A DNA stretch of 13,539 bases, taken from the NCBI GenBank assembly GCA_021848165.1, contig JAJZMW010000107.1:1-13539 (forward strand), in the 5' to 3' direction. The notes under the pieces are model-generated. The model was given only the letters and a program-made list of their open reading frames with translations. It was not told where the DNA came from and did not search any database. Made by a program: the position numbers and the translations under genes. This DNA comes from Thermoplasmata archaeon (GTDB lineage Archaea > Thermoplasmatota > Thermoplasmata > Lutacidiplasmatales > UBA184). Position 1 is the first letter of the stretch. Each line of letters opens with the position of its first letter. Of this stretch, positions 13,154-13,539 are shown in pieces.

Positions 13154-13159
13154 ATTTAG
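13154..13159 (-). promoter_or_regulatory. TATA-like element of the coiled-coil gene, overlapping the methyltransferase stop codon
   Basis: CTAAAT on the minus strand is exactly 24-29 nt upstream of the coiled-coil ATG, and its TAA is the stop codon of the methyltransferase gene. No Shine-Dalgarno motif lies between. This supports a leaderless start at 13130. Confidence 0.5.
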
Positions 13160-13539
13160 CCGTTATGCTGACTCGGCCCGGAGGGCGCCGCGGAGCCGCG
13201 GCCATCGCCGCCGGCCACGGCGAGCGTGAATCCGTCGTACCCCTTGACCCCGACCGTCTGGACGGTCGTCGCGTCGAGGCGACGCGAGGCGGCGAGCCCC
13301 TCGTTCATCGTCCGGACGCCGCGGACGTTCGGATCCGGATCGTTCGCGTCGCAGACCGCGCCGCCCCGGACCACGTTGTCGACCAGGATCAGCGCGCCGG
13401 GCCGGGCGAGGCGCTCGGCGAAGGCGAGGTACTCGGGGTAGGCCGGTTTGTCGGCGTCGACGAAGACGAAGTCGAACGGGGCGGCCCCCTCCTCCGCGAG
13501 GCGTCGGAGGCTGTCGACGGCGCGGCCGACCCGGATCTC
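13156..13539 (-). CDS. Class I SAM-dependent O-methyltransferase (CCoAOMT-like), 3' part only
   Basis: The last 127 residues of an O-methyltransferase of the caffeoyl-CoA-type, metal-dependent family; the N-terminal SAM-binding region (roughly the first 90-100 residues) lies beyond the window edge. Visible landmarks are FDFVFVDADKPAYPEYL (22-38 of the fragment), where the Asp of VDAD is a metal ligand, and ILVDNVVRGGAV (51-62), whose Asp-Asn pair completes the metal site. The N/D-rich loop and RGVRTMNEGLA follow, then the closing GYDGFTLAV strand. About 17 Gly/Ser-rich residues follow the usual end. The substrate cannot be assigned. The gene runs in the same direction as the coiled-coil gene, 25 bp before it. 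Confidence 0.9.
   Translation of the reverse strand, partial: EIRVGRAVDSLRRLAEEGAAPFDFVFVDADKPAYPEYLAFAERLARPGALILVDNVVRGGAVCDANDPDPNVRGVRTMNEGLAASRRLDATTVQTVGVKGYDGFTLAVAGGDGRGSAAPSGPSQHNG

Noticed and set aside
13131..13205. Earlier in-frame ATG for the coiled-coil gene
   Set aside because: Adds an Arg-rich segment overlapping the methyltransferase end and would place the TATA-like CTAAAT inside the coding region.
1..13539. Mobile elements, CRISPR arrays, tRNA or rRNA genes
   Set aside because: No transposase-like proteins, regularly spaced direct repeats or cloverleaf/rRNA sequences were seen; almost all DNA is occupied by cellular genes.

Overview
The window is a gene-dense, GC-rich (about 70% by eye) archaeal chromosome segment. 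The main evidence is the classic archaeal proteasome/exosome superoperon: proteasome alpha, SBDS, Rrp4, Rrp41, Rrp42, ribosomal eL43 (L37Ae) and RNA polymerase subunit P. RadB, a UPF0200 kinase-like protein and an SbcD/Mre11-related phosphoesterase also favour a euryarchaeal lineage. The high GC content and the gene set would fit a Thermoplasmatota-type genome, but the sequence alone does not settle this.

Layout. Positions 5-7155 (minus strand) carry ten closely spaced genes transcribed leftwards: psmA, SBDS, rrp4, rrp41, rrp42, eL43, rpoP, a beta-CASP/RNase J-like nuclease, radB and an O6-alkylguanine-DNA alkyltransferase. They link protein turnover, ribosome maturation, 3'-5' RNA decay, transcription, a second RNA-processing nuclease and DNA repair. 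rrp41/rrp42 and rrp42/eL43 overlap by ATGA and are preceded by good Shine-Dalgarno motifs. Several other members have an AT-rich TATA-like hexamer close upstream, so this block probably has internal promoters. Positions 7298-9412 (plus) encode a DUF255/YyaL thioredoxin-fold protein, divergent from psmA. Its 3' end overlaps that of a convergent phosphoesterase gene (minus, 9372-10178) by 41 bp. Divergent from the phosphoesterase is a two-gene operon (plus, 10328-11970) behind the best TATA box in the window: an archaeal HTH regulator and a degenerate TraB-like protein. The right end (minus, 11971-13539) holds a UPF0200 kinase, a translationally coupled coiled-coil protein and the 3' part of an O-methyltransferase gene.

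The most interesting signals are these. (1) Short AT-rich elements lie 24-31 nt upstream of many start codons, several overlapping the upstream stop codon, which suggests leaderless mRNAs. (2) A 30-bp near-palindrome is centred exactly on the psmA TATA box. (3) The HTH regulator appears to contain a duplicated nuclease-like domain on both sides of its HTH, and is coupled to a TraB-fold protein lacking the usual histidine motifs. (4) An RNase J-like gene follows directly on the exosome/rpoP genes. I found no mobile elements, CRISPR arrays, tRNAs or rRNAs. No gene-free stretch exceeds 150 bp.
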